Source: Thysanoteuthis rhombus
Taxonomy: Eukaryota > Mollusca > Cephalopoda > Oegopsida > Thysanoteuthidae
Assembly: GCA_963457665.1 (NCBI GenBank)
Contig: OY735237.1
Coordinates: forward strand, 6,042,832 to 6,106,831
Direction: 5' to 3'
Length of the DNA: 64,000 bases
Shown: positions 34,005 through 45,529 of the stretch, piece by piece
Layout of the letters: every line of letters begins with the position of its first letter
Position numbering within the stretch: the stretch's first letter is position 1
Position numbers and translations under genes: made by a program
Notes under the pieces: model-generated
Told to the model about the DNA's origin: nothing
The model's database searches: none
What the model saw: the letters and a program-made list of their open reading frames with translations, nothing else

Positions 34005-34775
34005 CCTTCAATTCTGAGATGCAATGTTTACTAATGAGAATAAAATGATTGCTTGAATGATTGCGAGGCAATGCAGCTGATTTGTTACTCATTAACCTCT
34101 TATGCACCCTCATGTATACATTGAAACAGTAATTACCACTACTGATAAAAGGAACCACCGTAGCCTCTTCTTTGCCACTTCAGTTTTGAACACCATCTTT
34201 GTTTTACTTCCTCATAATAGAGTTTCTTTCAGAATAAATTTTTAGATGAAACATTTAAAATAAAACAAACAACTGGCTTGAAAAAATCAAAATGTGAAAA
34301 AAAACATTGTCACAGGAATGAAGGCTGGAAAGTTCAGTGGGCAAAACATTGATAGAGACAAGGTAATTGGTTTAAAAGATTCAATGTATAAGTGGTAACA
34401 ACAGACAAAAAAATCAAACAAGAACAATCCACTTCTTTATTTATAAATTATTCCAACACTTGTTTATTTATCAATAGAGTAAACAAGATGTAATTCGTGT
34501 AATATATTCCTAATTATGCTGACAAATGTTTGTAAAAGGGATGGGCCTTTCTGAATAAGATTTGAAATGTTGGCAAATCTGCCTACACAGATGCCATTTA
34601 AAATGTGATGGTACAATTAACAAGTGTGAAATATTAACCAATGCAGGTTGTTATTTTGTTGGCCTAAAAGTTCAAAATAGTTCTGTGTAAAAACAAATAT
34701 CATCAAGAAGGAATAGAGGTTTATAAACCAGAAACAAAAATGTTAAAGACTCATGAAAACATGAAAATATATAAT
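34005..34775. other. No recognised gene
   Basis: AT-rich non-coding sequence; a 62-codon minus-strand frame at 34672-34860 is not recognisable. Confidence 0.35.
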
Positions 34776-34780
34776 AGCTA

Positions 34781-34845
34781 CAATAGACTTTCATTAATCC
34801 GGCATCATTGGGACCTGTGGAGTAATGGGTAAGTGAAAATGGTGA
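34781..34845 (+). mobile_element. Possible pogo/Tigger-type terminal sequence
   Basis: Follows a TA dinucleotide. CAATAGACTTTCATTAATCC, then GGCATCATTGGGACC, resembles the CAGTAGACTCTC-NNTAATCCGGC ends of pogo-like elements. No opposite end was found, so this is a decayed copy at best. Confidence 0.4.
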
Positions 34846-34849
34846 ATCA

Positions 34850-36540
34850 CAGAAGCACAAATGTCAAGTCAGGAAAACTTTTTATTTTGCTACAATAATC
34901 CTACCTAACTTGGAGTAGGACAAGCACAGAAAATCTCTCTCCACAGAAATGAAGTAAAATTAATAGATGAAGAACAAAACTAAAAGGTGTCTAAACAGAA
35001 AGTTGTGGAACATATGATATTGGGAAAAGAGTGCATAAGTGAACTGATTATCGTTCATCCTGGAATATAACATGGATATTCAATCTAAAAAACAAGAACC
35101 ATAAGTTCAACAATGCATCCACCATCAAGACAGACATCCATTTTTGTGATTTCCGATTTCAAGGGGATTCTAAATAAAGTAGCAATAGCATAACTAGTTG
35201 TGGTAGAAATAAGAGGAAGAGGAAAGTAAGGATAGTTCACCCAAAAATTTGACAATTTTAAAAAAAACATTAGTAAGTTTGAATTAAAGTAAGTGCATAA
35301 TTTTTATCAATAATTTGTTCTGGAGTCTCAGTGTATGGTTATTTTATTTGATAAGTGGGCTTTAAATGGGTAGATATAACATTATTTAACTACATAGATG
35401 GTCAGAAATTGAAAATTTAAGCCGATTTTAGTCATTTTTGAAGACAGTTTTAGCCATCAATAACAAACAATACTAGGCCATACTGTAAAAAATTGAACAC
35501 TTACTACAGCATCTATTGATCTGAATAGATTTAATGACGCCACATCTTCATTATGATGTAATAGCAACTAGTAAATAAAACAGAATTCTCTCCTTCCTCT
35601 TTCTGTTATTTAGTGTAACGGAGTTTGAAAAACGTCTAATAGTCCTGTAGGGATACATCTAAAGAAACTATGCAAATATTTCACAGTGTCCAATGCATCA
35701 GGTGTTATGACTGGTGTGCTTCCAACCGAAGATCCAAATCATGAACCATTTCTCTTATAGTCTGGAATATACAGCATGTGATTTGACCCTATTTAAGAAC
35801 CAGAGCTCAAAATTATCTTTGAGTTTCAAAACTGCATCTTAATCAGTATACAAGCAAGAATCAGAATCAGAGAATTCATTCTGTTGAGTGGAAAGGTGCT
35901 ATGTGGCATATTGTCATCTATATAATGGTCATGTAATGACAAACAAATTGTTTTCATTAAATCTGACAAGAATTTACCTTTATCTTATGAAAATGCGCTG
36001 TTATTCATTACAATAGAAACAATGGCCCATATTTGAAGTTTTATGGAAAGAATGTAATTGTAACTAAGATGAAGGTAAAAACTAATTGAAATTCAATGAA
36101 AATAAATTGTTCTTCTTTGTGAATCTTTGTAGTTTTGTGCGTAATTAATTGTAATTATGACTGGAATTTTATGGCACATTGACACTTACATTGTGGTCAT
36201 GTAGTGCCCAACCAATTGATTTTTCCGAGGTAGTTTGTGGGAGTATAGTCAGTCTTGCTGACAATGTAATTTTTGTGGGTAGATACAAACAAGCCCATGA
36301 ATATGTTTTTGTTGCTTATATAAGTCTGGACTAGCAAAAAATTTAGAAATTATGTTAACTCACTGAAGTGCCTGACATTTTATAGCACATGTACTATAGT
36401 TGGGTAATTATTTTCGGATCTAGCTCAATAATTTTGTGTGTGAGGTGGGGCATGAGATTTCATCACTTAGATTTGTGACCTACAGGCATAGTATTTATTG
36501 AGGAGGTGGAAAGAATTTTATTGGGCAACACGCAAACCCT
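34850..36540. other. No recognised gene
   Basis: AT-rich sequence. A 61-codon minus-strand frame (35085-35270) is not recognised. The interior of a pogo-like element could lie here but no transposase segment is visible. Confidence 0.35.
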
Positions 36541-36544
36541 ATAG

Positions 36545-36893
36545 GGCGTCTAAAAAAGACCGAATAATGTATAATTGGAAGTGAACAGAGTATATTGAGA
36601 TTGAATGAGACAAGAATTCGAGATATCATAGAAACTGTTAGAAAACTCAAATGGCAATGGGCTGGACATGTTGCAAGAATGTCAGACAACCACAGGACGT
36701 CACGACTTACAATATGGATCTCCAGAGATCATATGTGAAACTGTGGCCGACAGAAAGTAAGAAGATGTGATGAGCTAGATGAATTCTGAAAGTACTGACT
36801 CCATGATGCTCATGATAAAGAGGTCTGGCAAATGATGGAAAAGGTCTATGTCCAACAATGGATGCTAACAGGCTGATGATGATGATGATGATG
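36545..36893 (+). mobile_element. LINE 3' end, plus strand (pseudogene)
   Basis: The native frame reads RLNETRIRDIIETV, KLKWQWAGHVARMSDNHR, then TIWISRDHM, stop, NCGRQKVRRCDELDEF and finally EKVYVQQWMLTG and a stop, followed by GATGATGATGATGATGATG. It is the same family as the copies at 19, 20 and 24 kb and has at least three internal stops. It begins about 110 codons before the end, so it is strongly 5'-truncated. Confidence 0.85.
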
Positions 36894-36944
36894 AAATTGA
36901 TAAAAACAACTATGAAGATAATAGTGAAAAAATGAGGAATTAAA

Positions 36945-37300
36945 CCTCTCTTCCTCTATTCTGTCAGTAAAACTTGCATTAATTCCTGACCACTGACAAT
37001 CCCTTTCTTCTTGATTTTCAATGCATTCTTACAGTAAAATCATTAACAATGCATTTACATCATACATATTATAGCCATATCTTATCAGTAATATTTGCAT
37101 TTCGTGACCCAAAACAATCCCCTCTTGATTTTCAATGCATTTCTACATCAAAATTGTTTAGTAGTGCATTTTCCCCTTATACATAAATCTCTATTCTGTC
37201 AATAAGGCTGGCAGTATCTCCCCACCGTTGAGAATCCATTTCTGATTCCCAATGCATTTTTATTGCAAAATCATAAACAAAGTATTCACATTATACAACA
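36945..37300 (+). repeat. ~115-bp satellite-like repeat G, three units
   Basis: The words (C)TATTCTGTCAGTAA, ATCTTATCAGTAA and CTATTCTGTCAATAA start units near 36954, 37074 and 37189. Each continues with CAATCCC or similar and TTTTCAATGCATT. Two more units lie at 31320-31530, about 5.4 kb away. Confidence 0.75.
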
Positions 37301-37309
37301 AGAGAAAGT

Positions 37310-37790
37310 TTGCAAAATGAAAGTTTCAGCTGGTATCATTTTTTTCAAAAGACAATTTAGGTAAAATGAATATGGAATTAAATCCTCCAAGAGAATCAGT
37401 TTTCAGGAGTACTAAACAATCAGTTAATGGCAATTAAGGCTCCTTGTATATTTGCAGGTTGAGTCTGCTTTTCGAAAGTCCTCTTCAGGCCACTTTTTTG
37501 TTTTTGTAAAAAGTGAAGTGTTTTAAAAAGTTGAAGGGGTATTGGGATAACTACGTGGGGTACAAAAAGGAATATTTTGAAGGGGAATAAAGTAGGCTTT
37601 TTTTTTTGTTAATAGGAAATGCCTGGATACTTTCTGGAGTGACCTTGTATACTGAAAATTGATGTGTTTTGAAATTTGTCCTCAATCCATTGAAAAGGAA
37701 GAGAATGGCTAGTCTATAATTACAGATGATATATAAATAAAGAAATTGTTCAGTGGGGCATTTTCTCCAATAAAATGGCTGCGTCATAGA
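37310..37790. other. No recognised gene
   Basis: AT-rich sequence leading into the polypurine region. No repeat or gene was recognised. Confidence 0.35.
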
Positions 37791-38044
37791 TAAAAATGAA
37801 AGAAAGTGAGGAAGTAAGATGTGAGCAGGAAGCAAAAATAGAAGAGGAAAAGGTAGAAAAAACAGATGATGAGGGAGAGAGTAAAAATAACATTATTGAG
37901 GAGAGAGAAAAGAAAGACAAGAGAGGGTGGAGGAGAGAAAGAAAGAAGAAAGACAACAGAGGGTGGAGGAGAGAAAAAAGAATGTGGAGAGAGGAAAACC
38001 TAATATGACATTTATTGTGGGAGGAAAAGAATGCTGCGAGGGGA

Positions 38045-38485
38045 AAGAAGAGCAACAGAAAGTGGAGAGGGAAGAGAAGAGCAACAGAAAGTGGAGAGGG
38101 AAGAGAAGAGCAACAGAAAGTGGAGAGGGAAGAGAAGAGCAACAGAAAGTGGAGAGGGAAGAGAAGAGCAACAGAAAGTGGAGAGGGAAGAGAAGAGCAA
38201 CAGAAAGTGGAGAGGGAAGAGAAGAGCAACAGAAAGTGGAGAGGGAAGAGAAGAGCAACAGAAAGTGGAGAGGGGAAAGAAGAGCAACAGAAAGTGGAGA
38301 GGGGAAAGAAGAGCAACAGAAAGTGGAGAGGGGAAAGAAGAGCAACAGAAAGTGGAGAGGGGAAAGAAGAGCAACAGAAAGTGGAGAGGGGAAAGAGGAG
38401 CAACAGAAAGGGTAGAGGGGAAAGAGGAGCAACAGAAAGTGGAGAGGGGAAAGAGGAGCAACAGAAAGTGGAGAGGGAAGAGAAG
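38045..38485. repeat. 29-bp minisatellite
   Basis: Unit GCAACAGAAAGTGGAGAGGG followed by AAGAGAAGA or GAAAGAAGA. GCAACAG starts at 38052, 38081, 38110 and so on to 38458, which fits 15 units at a constant 29 bp. Units 1-8 mostly carry GGGAAGAGAAGA, later ones GGGGAAAGAAGA or GGGGAAAGAGGA, so variants are clustered as expected from local expansion. One late unit carries GGGTAGAGG. Confidence 0.95.
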
Positions 38486-38924
38486 AAAGGTAGGGAAGGA
38501 GAAAGAAAGAGAAGGAAAAAATATGTAGGGAGAAGGTGGGGAGAGATGGAAATGAAAAGAGAGAGAGAGAGAAAGAGAAGGGGGAAAAGGACAAGGGGGA
38601 AAGGATAAGAGACAGAGGGGGAAAGGGGACATGAGAGAGAGGGGAAAAAGGACGAGAGAGAGAGAAGGGAAAAAGATGAGAGAGAGAGGGGCAAAGGGAC
38701 CAAAGAGAGGAGAAAAGGGACTAGAGAGAGTGTGGGGAAAAAGGGATGAGAGAGAGGGGGAAAAAAGAGACGAGAGTGGGAAAAGGGACGAGAGAGAGAG
38801 AGAGAGAGAGAGACGGGGAAAGGGACGAGAGAGAGAGGAGGAAAAGAGACGAGAGAGAGAAAGAGTGAAGGATGAGAGAGGGGAAAAGGATGAGAGAGAG
38901 GGGAAAGGGATGAGAGAGAGAGGA

Positions 38925-39290
38925 GGGGAAGGGACAAGAAAGAGAGGAGGGGAAGGGACAAGAAAGAGAGGAGGGGAAGGGACAAGAAAGAGAGGAGGGG
39001 AAGGGACAAGAAAGAGAGGAGGGGAAGGGACAAGAAAGAGAGGAGGGGAAGGGACAAGAAAGAGAGGAGGGGAAGGGACAAGAAAGAGAGGAGGGGAAGG
39101 GACAAGAAAGAGAGGAGGGGAAGGGACAAGAAAGAGAGAAGGGGAAGGGACAAGAAAGAGAGAAGGGGAAGGGACAAGAAAGAGAGAAGGGGAAGGGACC
39201 AGAAAGAGAGGAGGGGAAGGGACAAGAAAGAGAGAAGGGGAAGGGACCAGAAAGAGAGGAGGGGAAGGGACAAGAAAGAAAGGTGGGGAA
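38925..39290. repeat. 24-bp minisatellite
   Basis: Unit GAGGAGGGGAAGGGACAAGA plus AAGA, about 15 units at 24 bp (for example 38944 and 38968). Variants: GAGAAGGGG in units near 39137-39235, and ACCAG replacing ACAAG in two units. As 24 is divisible by three, each phase repeats an octapeptide (RKRGGEGT in one plus frame). Confidence 0.95.
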
Positions 39291-39404
39291 AAGGGATGAG
39301 AACATGAGAGAGAGAGAGATGAAAACATGAGAAAGAGGTAAAAAATAGAGTAAAGTATCAAACAAACAAACATCAAAGGGAGGAAAACAAGAGAAGTATT
39401 TTAA

Positions 39405-41330
39405 ATGAATAAATAAATCTATAGAGATCAAAGTCTCTACCTTATCTAATAGCATCTCAGCACACAGGACACACACACACTAACACATTCTTCCCTGCTA
39501 TAATTAATTCAACGATGAGCTGAATTCATTGGACCACTTTTACAAAAGGCATTCTACGGATGGCAGAATACAAAATAGTGTTTAATGCCTGATAACTGGG
39601 TTGTAATTTCTACAAACAAACTTGGTTAGCAAAACAACCTAGCGTTTCCCCTCAATATTTTCTACTCCAAAATCTATTTATTACCCCATAATCAACAGTC
39701 ACCATTGATATGTGGTACCTCTGCTGCTTGGAGCATGTCTTGAGACTCTCCACAACAAGGCCTGCAAATCAACAAATTAAATGAACACCAATTGGCCATG
39801 GAAAAAAAAGGTTGGCCAAGGACCAGCAAGTAACAGACAATGTTGAGGAACCTACAACTGGTCAACAGAAGTTGGATCGACAAAGCAAACTGGCTGAACA
39901 CCATACATGGTGGAGCACCTTGACTGCCTCATGTGTCGGACAACGCCAGAGCAATTGAATCAGAATCCATACACTGACTACTGGCACTGATATAAAAAAA
40001 ATATACAATCATTGCAACCATGAGGTACATTCAGTTGAATATAAGCCCAGGAAATATTTATTTGCCTACCCACAATAGCCAAATGTGACAAGGTTGAATC
40101 CAACGTGGGGGCCCGCGTGTATATATGGGCATTAACAAAAATTGCTCAATCCTTACAAACAGTGCCACAAAGGTGTCAGGGCAATATAATGTGGGGGAGT
40201 GCTACCCTGCAAAAAATGACCCCACAAGCTGCACCCCCAAGACTGGGCAATGTATACTATTTTTACCAGTCACAGGATTCTGGGCTGGGTAAAGAAATAT
40301 GCCATGTTTATCAACTGAACAACTGTTAAAAGCACAAACATCTTGTTTCTAAAGGCAGGCAAGAAAAAGAATTCTTTTCTTTTTGTATTTATTCAAGTAG
40401 TGATGAGAAATTTACTTTTACAAAGACTAATAATAAAGAATTGTCAAGAGCTGAAGGGAATGTTGTTTAATGCCTTAAGACATTAATTCAATGAAATAAA
40501 GAAAAGCCAAGAATAAATATTAATGATTCACAGGTTGAGAATGATTTAAATTACCTTGAGGTAAAAGTAGAAGAGATTTTTTTCCATTCAGTCAAACCAT
40601 AATTTTTATGAGTAGTCAGTTTCACTTGTTAATAGAGGAAATATTGATATTGTATAAAATGAGTCTAATATCCCAGAAAATACTTTAAGCTACAATGCTT
40701 GATGAAGAAACAATCTCCAACTATGAACCCATTCACTGCAGCAGGTGGCAAAGAGTAATAAATATCCATTGCTAGATAAAAGCCCATTTCCATTGCAAGA
40801 TAACTGTCACATATAGAACTGAGTGGCTCTCAATCACAATAAAACAAAAATTTTCATTCAGTTTCATTGAGTTAGCCATAGAACTACAATGACTAAAATT
40901 TTAGCCATTTGCAGTAGGTGTGTCACTGGAGTGAAGCTTAATTTATCAAATTCATCAAGGACCCAGGAAAATACTCTGAGCAGATGAGATACATCAGTAA
41001 TATTATGTCATATACTGACATTTATAGCATATTGGAACCTTAAAGAAAAAAAACAAACATTTCAAACTTGAATAAAGATAGAAATTCTCAGAAGAGAAAA
41101 GGAAAATACCCCAGTCCAATGTGGTTAAACCATTTCAGATATTTTCACTTTGTTCACATTAAATCCTTGTGTGGCATTGTTGAACAGTTACTCATACCTA
41201 AGTATACAGTCAATTCTCTTTGCAAGGATTGAGGCTTGTGTATATATTAGATTACTGCAAAAGGAGACTTCTGCAGTTCCACTATCAATCTCTTTTTAAA
41301 ACAGTAAATAATATATTTTTTATACTATCA
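39405..41330. other. No recognised gene
   Basis: Includes two short open frames: 39692-39904 (minus) and 40105-40329 (plus). The first contains RPCCGESQDMLQAAEVPH, preceded on the minus strand by a pyrimidine-rich TTTGCAG, so a small exon cannot be excluded, but there is no homology I recognise. The second is in GC-richer sequence but also unrecognised. No RNA motif seen. Confidence 0.3.
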
Positions 41331-41334
41331 TTAA

Positions 41335-42030
41335 AAAGCACAAATTACTATGGATTCTTTTATAAAGATACATCATGGAATTTCTGTTAGTTTTACTTTC
41401 AATATTTATTTCCTATCTGACAATGGTAGAACTATTCCAGTAGAACAGCTTGGTTGCTTAAAGCTTCAACAAAGAGTATCACCCAGCCGTTATGGTTTTC
41501 CTTGGTTTCAGATACCTCCAAGAATAAATAATTCAATTTCACTTAAATATGGTCCTAAAGTGCAAAAGTAGTGGTTCTAGAAATTAAGATATACCAAAGA
41601 GAAGCTGTAAAGTACTTCCTTTAAGTGAAAAAATGTGAAAGTCTTCAACTAGATAAGGAAAGAGAAAAAAATTCATGTAGTCAAGATTTACAGTAAGAAC
41701 AAATTATTTCCTACTGGTGTTCATCTCCTTTTGTGTCTACTTCATAAATTAATCTTTATCATATGTATGTATGTATGTAGAGACAAAAATATAGGATATT
41801 TATGGTTTGGTAATATCTTTGGTTTTAAGCATTCACTAGGCATCTTGAAACATTTCCAAAATGGGAGATTATGGTACAAGCTTTTTTTTTCTGTGTAAAT
41901 TTAGTTAATGAAGACAGTCAAAAAGCTGGCTCACTCACCTTTGAGATATCCTGGATTTTCTTGTCTTGGTTAATTCATTATTCCAGATTACAAACCAATA
42001 ACAAAAGATAGACTATGTACTTACCAATAG
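41335..42030. other. No recognised gene
   Basis: Contains a 73-codon plus-strand frame (41350-41571) I cannot identify and an (ATGT)n tract at about 41763-41779. Confidence 0.3.
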
Positions 42031-42075
42031 AAATAGTCAAATACCATATTTGATGGCATACAAGACCCCCTCATT
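42030..42075 (+). repeat. Possible dispersed element end (related to 51.96 kb)
   Basis: ACCATATTTGATGGCATACA followed by AGACCCCCTC resembles CCCTATTTAATAGCATATTA plus AGACCAACTT at 51963-51993. Both look like the TATTT-NN-GGCATATAAGAC motif found at ends of certain DNA transposons; the family is not assignable here. Confidence 0.35.
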
Positions 42076-42332
42076 TCAGTAGTGAATATTAAGAAAAAAG
42101 TCCATTTATGGGGTAAGCATTTAATGTTATTAAAACATTTAGCTACAGTTTAACAAAAAAAAAAAACTGGACAAAACAGAAAACTAGAACAGCCTAGTTT
42201 AACACTTTTAGTTCGTATAAGATAGTATAACTCAAGCGCCTTCTTCCTGTAACCATCTTGAGTTGGTTGCTAAACAAAAATATTTGTCTCAGAACATCCT
42301 GTTTTTATGATAATTTCTTTTTTAATGAGAAG

Positions 42333-42532
42333 NNNNNNNNNNNNNNNNNNNNNNNNNNNNNNNNNNNNNNNNNNNNNNNNNNNNNNNNNNNNNNNNNNNN
42401 NNNNNNNNNNNNNNNNNNNNNNNNNNNNNNNNNNNNNNNNNNNNNNNNNNNNNNNNNNNNNNNNNNNNNNNNNNNNNNNNNNNNNNNNNNNNNNNNNNNN
42501 NNNNNNNNNNNNNNNNNNNNNNNNNNNNNNNN
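42333..42532. other. Assembly gap (200 N)
   Basis: Exactly 200 N, a conventional placeholder length for a scaffold gap of unknown size. Open frames across it are meaningless. Confidence 0.99.
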
Positions 42533-42534
42533 TT

Positions 42535-43490
42535 GCTAACCACAATTCAATGGCTTGTATGTGAAATATAACACATTCTCTAAGAAAGGGGAAGAAAAGA
42601 AACAGCCATTTGTTTCAATATCAGTGAGTGACAACAGCTTACTGAGGTGTATCACTGTTCTATGAGCCTATTTGAACTTGAAACAGACTGATTTCTTTTT
42701 CTGGCCTAGCAACAGAGAGGGAAAAACCTTTTGATTCAAATGAAGGCCATAAAATGTCAGTTTTTATAAGGTTACGTTTTGGGAAGTTGCAAGCAAAATG
42801 AATTATAGGTAGTAATATGGTTGGGACCTTAAACCTCATTGCTAAGCCTTTTACATGAGATATTTCAAACTTCAGTCAGTTTTGTTCACAACTTTATCAG
42901 TTTGCCACCGATGTGTTTCTTATCTTGGTTTATTGAGGTAATGTTGTGTTCTTGAAAAGAAAATTTTTCTTTACAGTCAATACATGATATTATTTTATTA
43001 GTTTTAGTTTTTTTCATGTGCTTTGTATAATGGCTATCCAAAACATTTTGGCTGGTTGGCAATCAAAAGATGTGACCTCCTTTAGCTTTACATATCTCTG
43101 ATAATGTGTGTGTGTGTGAATGAGTTCATGGTTAAGCTTAGTAAATACCTATATTGTACGTGCCCACTTTTGAGCTCATTGGAAATTTCCAAATAGCAGA
43201 CTTGTTCCAAAGTTAGTTTCAACAAACATTTTTTGATATCATACATACTAAATATTGTACATACATAGTCTAATCTCTCTTTCATGACATCCAGATTGGT
43301 GACACACAGTGGGTTAACTGTATCATAATTACTGTCAACCTTTCTTTAGCCACATTTGGGATCCAAGGTGGAAAGAGGCTAGATAATGAGTAAAGATCTT
43401 TTTTTCATGAGCCATTGAAGAAAAATTTTACTCCTGTTATAACACCTTTACCAATGGTATCAAGCACTATTTCAAATAATTGATCTATCT
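42535..43490. other. No recognised gene
   Basis: AT-rich flank of the gap. The 65-codon minus frame at 43088-43285 is not recognised. Confidence 0.35.
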
Positions 43491-43504
43491 AATATATACA
43501 TATA

Positions 43505-43516
43505 TGCTTGTTACAT

Positions 43517-43597
<81 letters not shown>

Positions 43598-43608
43598 TAT
43601 ATATATGA
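43505..43608. repeat. (TA)n/(CA)n microsatellite
   Basis: A TA run of about 60 bp followed by AC and AT runs. Located just before SINE A copy 2, as is the CA/TA tract before copy 1. Confidence 0.95.
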
Positions 43609-43639
43609 AATAAATAAATAGAGCAGATATAGACCTTGA

Positions 43640-43890
43640 ATAATTGAGAATTTGGAGTTGGAACAGACTTTTGGGCCTTTGCAATAATGGCAGCTGGTAA
43701 GAGCAAGGCTATATTGAAGTGGCTACTATCAGTCATAGGTTTGATTCCTGCAGCAGCCCCATTTTCTTTGATTGTTTCTTATATTTACATTGTCTAGGCC
43801 AAATAATACATTCACCATGTAATAACAGGCCATTTCAAAGAAGAGTTTTCAATAAAATATAACACATTTATAATTATTCTGCTGACTCAT
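43640..43890 (+). repeat. tRNA-derived SINE, family A, copy 2
   Basis: Best preserved copy. The head has ATGGCAGCTGGTAAGAGCA (A box, 43686-43704) and AGGTTTGATTCCTGC (B box, about 43737). The body reads CAGCAGCCCCATTTTCTTTG, GTCTAGGCCAAATAATACAT and CATGTAATAACAGGCCATTT. It ends in TA repeats. Confidence 0.8.
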
Positions 43891-43902
43891 ATCCATTTCT
43901 CA

Positions 43903-43944
<42 letters not shown>

Positions 43945-43953
43945 CACACACAC
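43903..43953. repeat. (TA)n/(CA)n microsatellite
   Basis: TA run followed by ACACAC, immediately after SINE A copy 2. Confidence 0.95.
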
Positions 43954-43954
43954 A

Positions 43955-44430
43955 GAGTTGTGCCCAAATACATACATAAACACATTTGTGCGAAAACATA
44001 TATGCAAACACACAAGTGAATATTCATATATATGTATATATGTAGGACAAAACAAATGGACCAGTTATTATAAAGTGAAGAAGTTCCTGTATGTTGATTT
44101 AAAGACAAAAAGAAAAAATTCATCTCTAAAATTCCACAACCAAAACAACTTTCTTGAAAGCAATTTTTGTGCTTAAGCCAAACAATCCACAAGACTATTA
44201 GTAAAAAAAACTAAAAGCCACACCACACATAAAAAAATAACAAACCAACAAAAGAAAATGTGTAAAGCAATACCCGGGCCCCAAATTTTATAGTTTAAAT
44301 CCTCAAATCATTCAAAATATGAGATAAAAGAATGCAAGCAAAAAATATGTACTCCACAAAATTTCAAAGTTACAAGTGTAAAAGGAAGGAGAAAAAGGAA
44401 GATATAAGTGCAGTCAGAACCCAAAAAACC
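43955..44430. other. No recognised gene
   Basis: A 72-codon plus frame and 101-codon minus frame overlap near the microsatellite; neither is recognisable. Confidence 0.35.
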
Positions 44431-44435
44431 TTATA

Positions 44436-44627
44436 CAGTAGTGCCAAAAATTTTGAACACTATCTAAAATCTCTATGATTGCACAATTCCTAGGTGAAGA
44501 ATTGAAACAATTGAATTTTCATATAAAGCAAAATACTTTACATAGTAAATTCACTGAAATTATTTCGTATTGAGTAAATTTTTCTTGATGATTCTAGGTA
44601 GTGTTCAAAACTTTTTTGCCACCACAG
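44436..44627. mobile_element. Tc1/mariner-type MITE
   Basis: 192 bp bounded by TA on both sides (44434-44435 and 44628-44629). Left end CAGTAGTGCCAAAAATTTTG continues AACACTATCTAAAATC. The reverse complement of the right end is CTGTGGTGGCAAAAAAGTTT followed by TGAACACTACCTAGAATC. The imperfect terminal repeats are close to 38 bp. The interior is too short to encode a transposase. Confidence 0.8.
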
Positions 44628-44639
44628 TATCATTCTAAA

Positions 44640-45525
44640 TAATCTCAAACCATTTTGCTCATCCCTTGAGCACCCTTGTGTTAGACCACCTTATGGTGTA
44701 TGTTACATGTCTAAAAATAAATTCATTTTCCTCTGTCTGTATAACTAAACCAAGAATTTAAAGGATTGGTTTGGAAAATGAATTTTATTTTCCACCATCA
44801 AGATTCATGGTTGAAACAGTAAAACAGATATTCCATTATCAAGGAATACTGTATCTTGACCGCAGGGAAAATAATGTATGTGGCAGGGATGGTTTCAGTT
44901 CTGAGAGATTATTAATCTAAATACAGTAGTCCCAAAAAATGGTAACTGGTGCAAGAGAAAGCAACAGTAATTGAAATACATTGTGAAAGTCAAACTTGTG
45001 TCAGAGTACTAAAATCTTCATCTTCATTTAAAAATAAAGATTTCAAATGGTGTATTCATGACTTACATATATATGTGATAAAGTATAGGATTTGTGTAGC
45101 GAATCATACTTTAAGCTCTTCTCTAAATCAACTTGACGTTAAATGCTGAATGTGTTGAGCACTTAGTGAAATAAACCCATCATACATTGGATATTGTATT
45201 ATATTCCTGATTTGTATTGTGTGTGTGTGTGTGTGTGTGTATACATATATATATATATTTACATATACAATGTATACAAAGGTACATGTTTCATATATAT
45301 ATATATATATATATATAACATGTACATGACATCTAGGTAAAAATTTCAGATATAAAATATTACATATAGAATGTATTAGAGTAAAATGACAAGATCAGAA
45401 GGCCATATAGTACAAATGATTTCTTTCATTTTCCTGAAACAACATGAATCATTTGAACAGCATGGCTTTCTGATATTGTCATTTCACTCATATGTTTGGA
45501 TTAACCATAATCCAGATTGATGCCA
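44640..45525. other. No recognised gene; microsatellite at 45216-45318
   Basis: A (GT)n tract and TATATA runs occupy 45216-45318. CAGTAGTCCCAAAAAATGG near 44926 resembles a transposon end but is unpaired. The 66-codon frame 44949-45149 is not recognised. Confidence 0.4.
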
Positions 45526-45529
45526 GCCT

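Larger units (their letters stand above)
37795..39400. repeat. 1.6-kb polypurine region, purines on + strand
   Basis: Nearly all A and G on the plus strand. Frames of up to 507 codons on the minus strand and 222 codons on the plus strand are open in several phases together and are Leu/Ser/Pro/Phe- or Lys/Glu/Arg/Gly-rich. No phase is favoured and no domain is seen, so they are not treated as genes. Contains two minisatellites, listed separately. Confidence 0.95.

Noticed and set aside
37750..39476. Minus-strand frames of up to 507 codons and plus-strand frames of up to 222 codons
   Set aside because: They lie in a polypurine tract with 29-bp and 24-bp repeats; several phases on both strands are open together and composition is Leu/Ser/Pro/Phe or Lys/Glu/Arg.
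42258..42564. Four frames crossing the N gap
   Set aside because: Mostly unknown bases; an artefact of treating N as coding.
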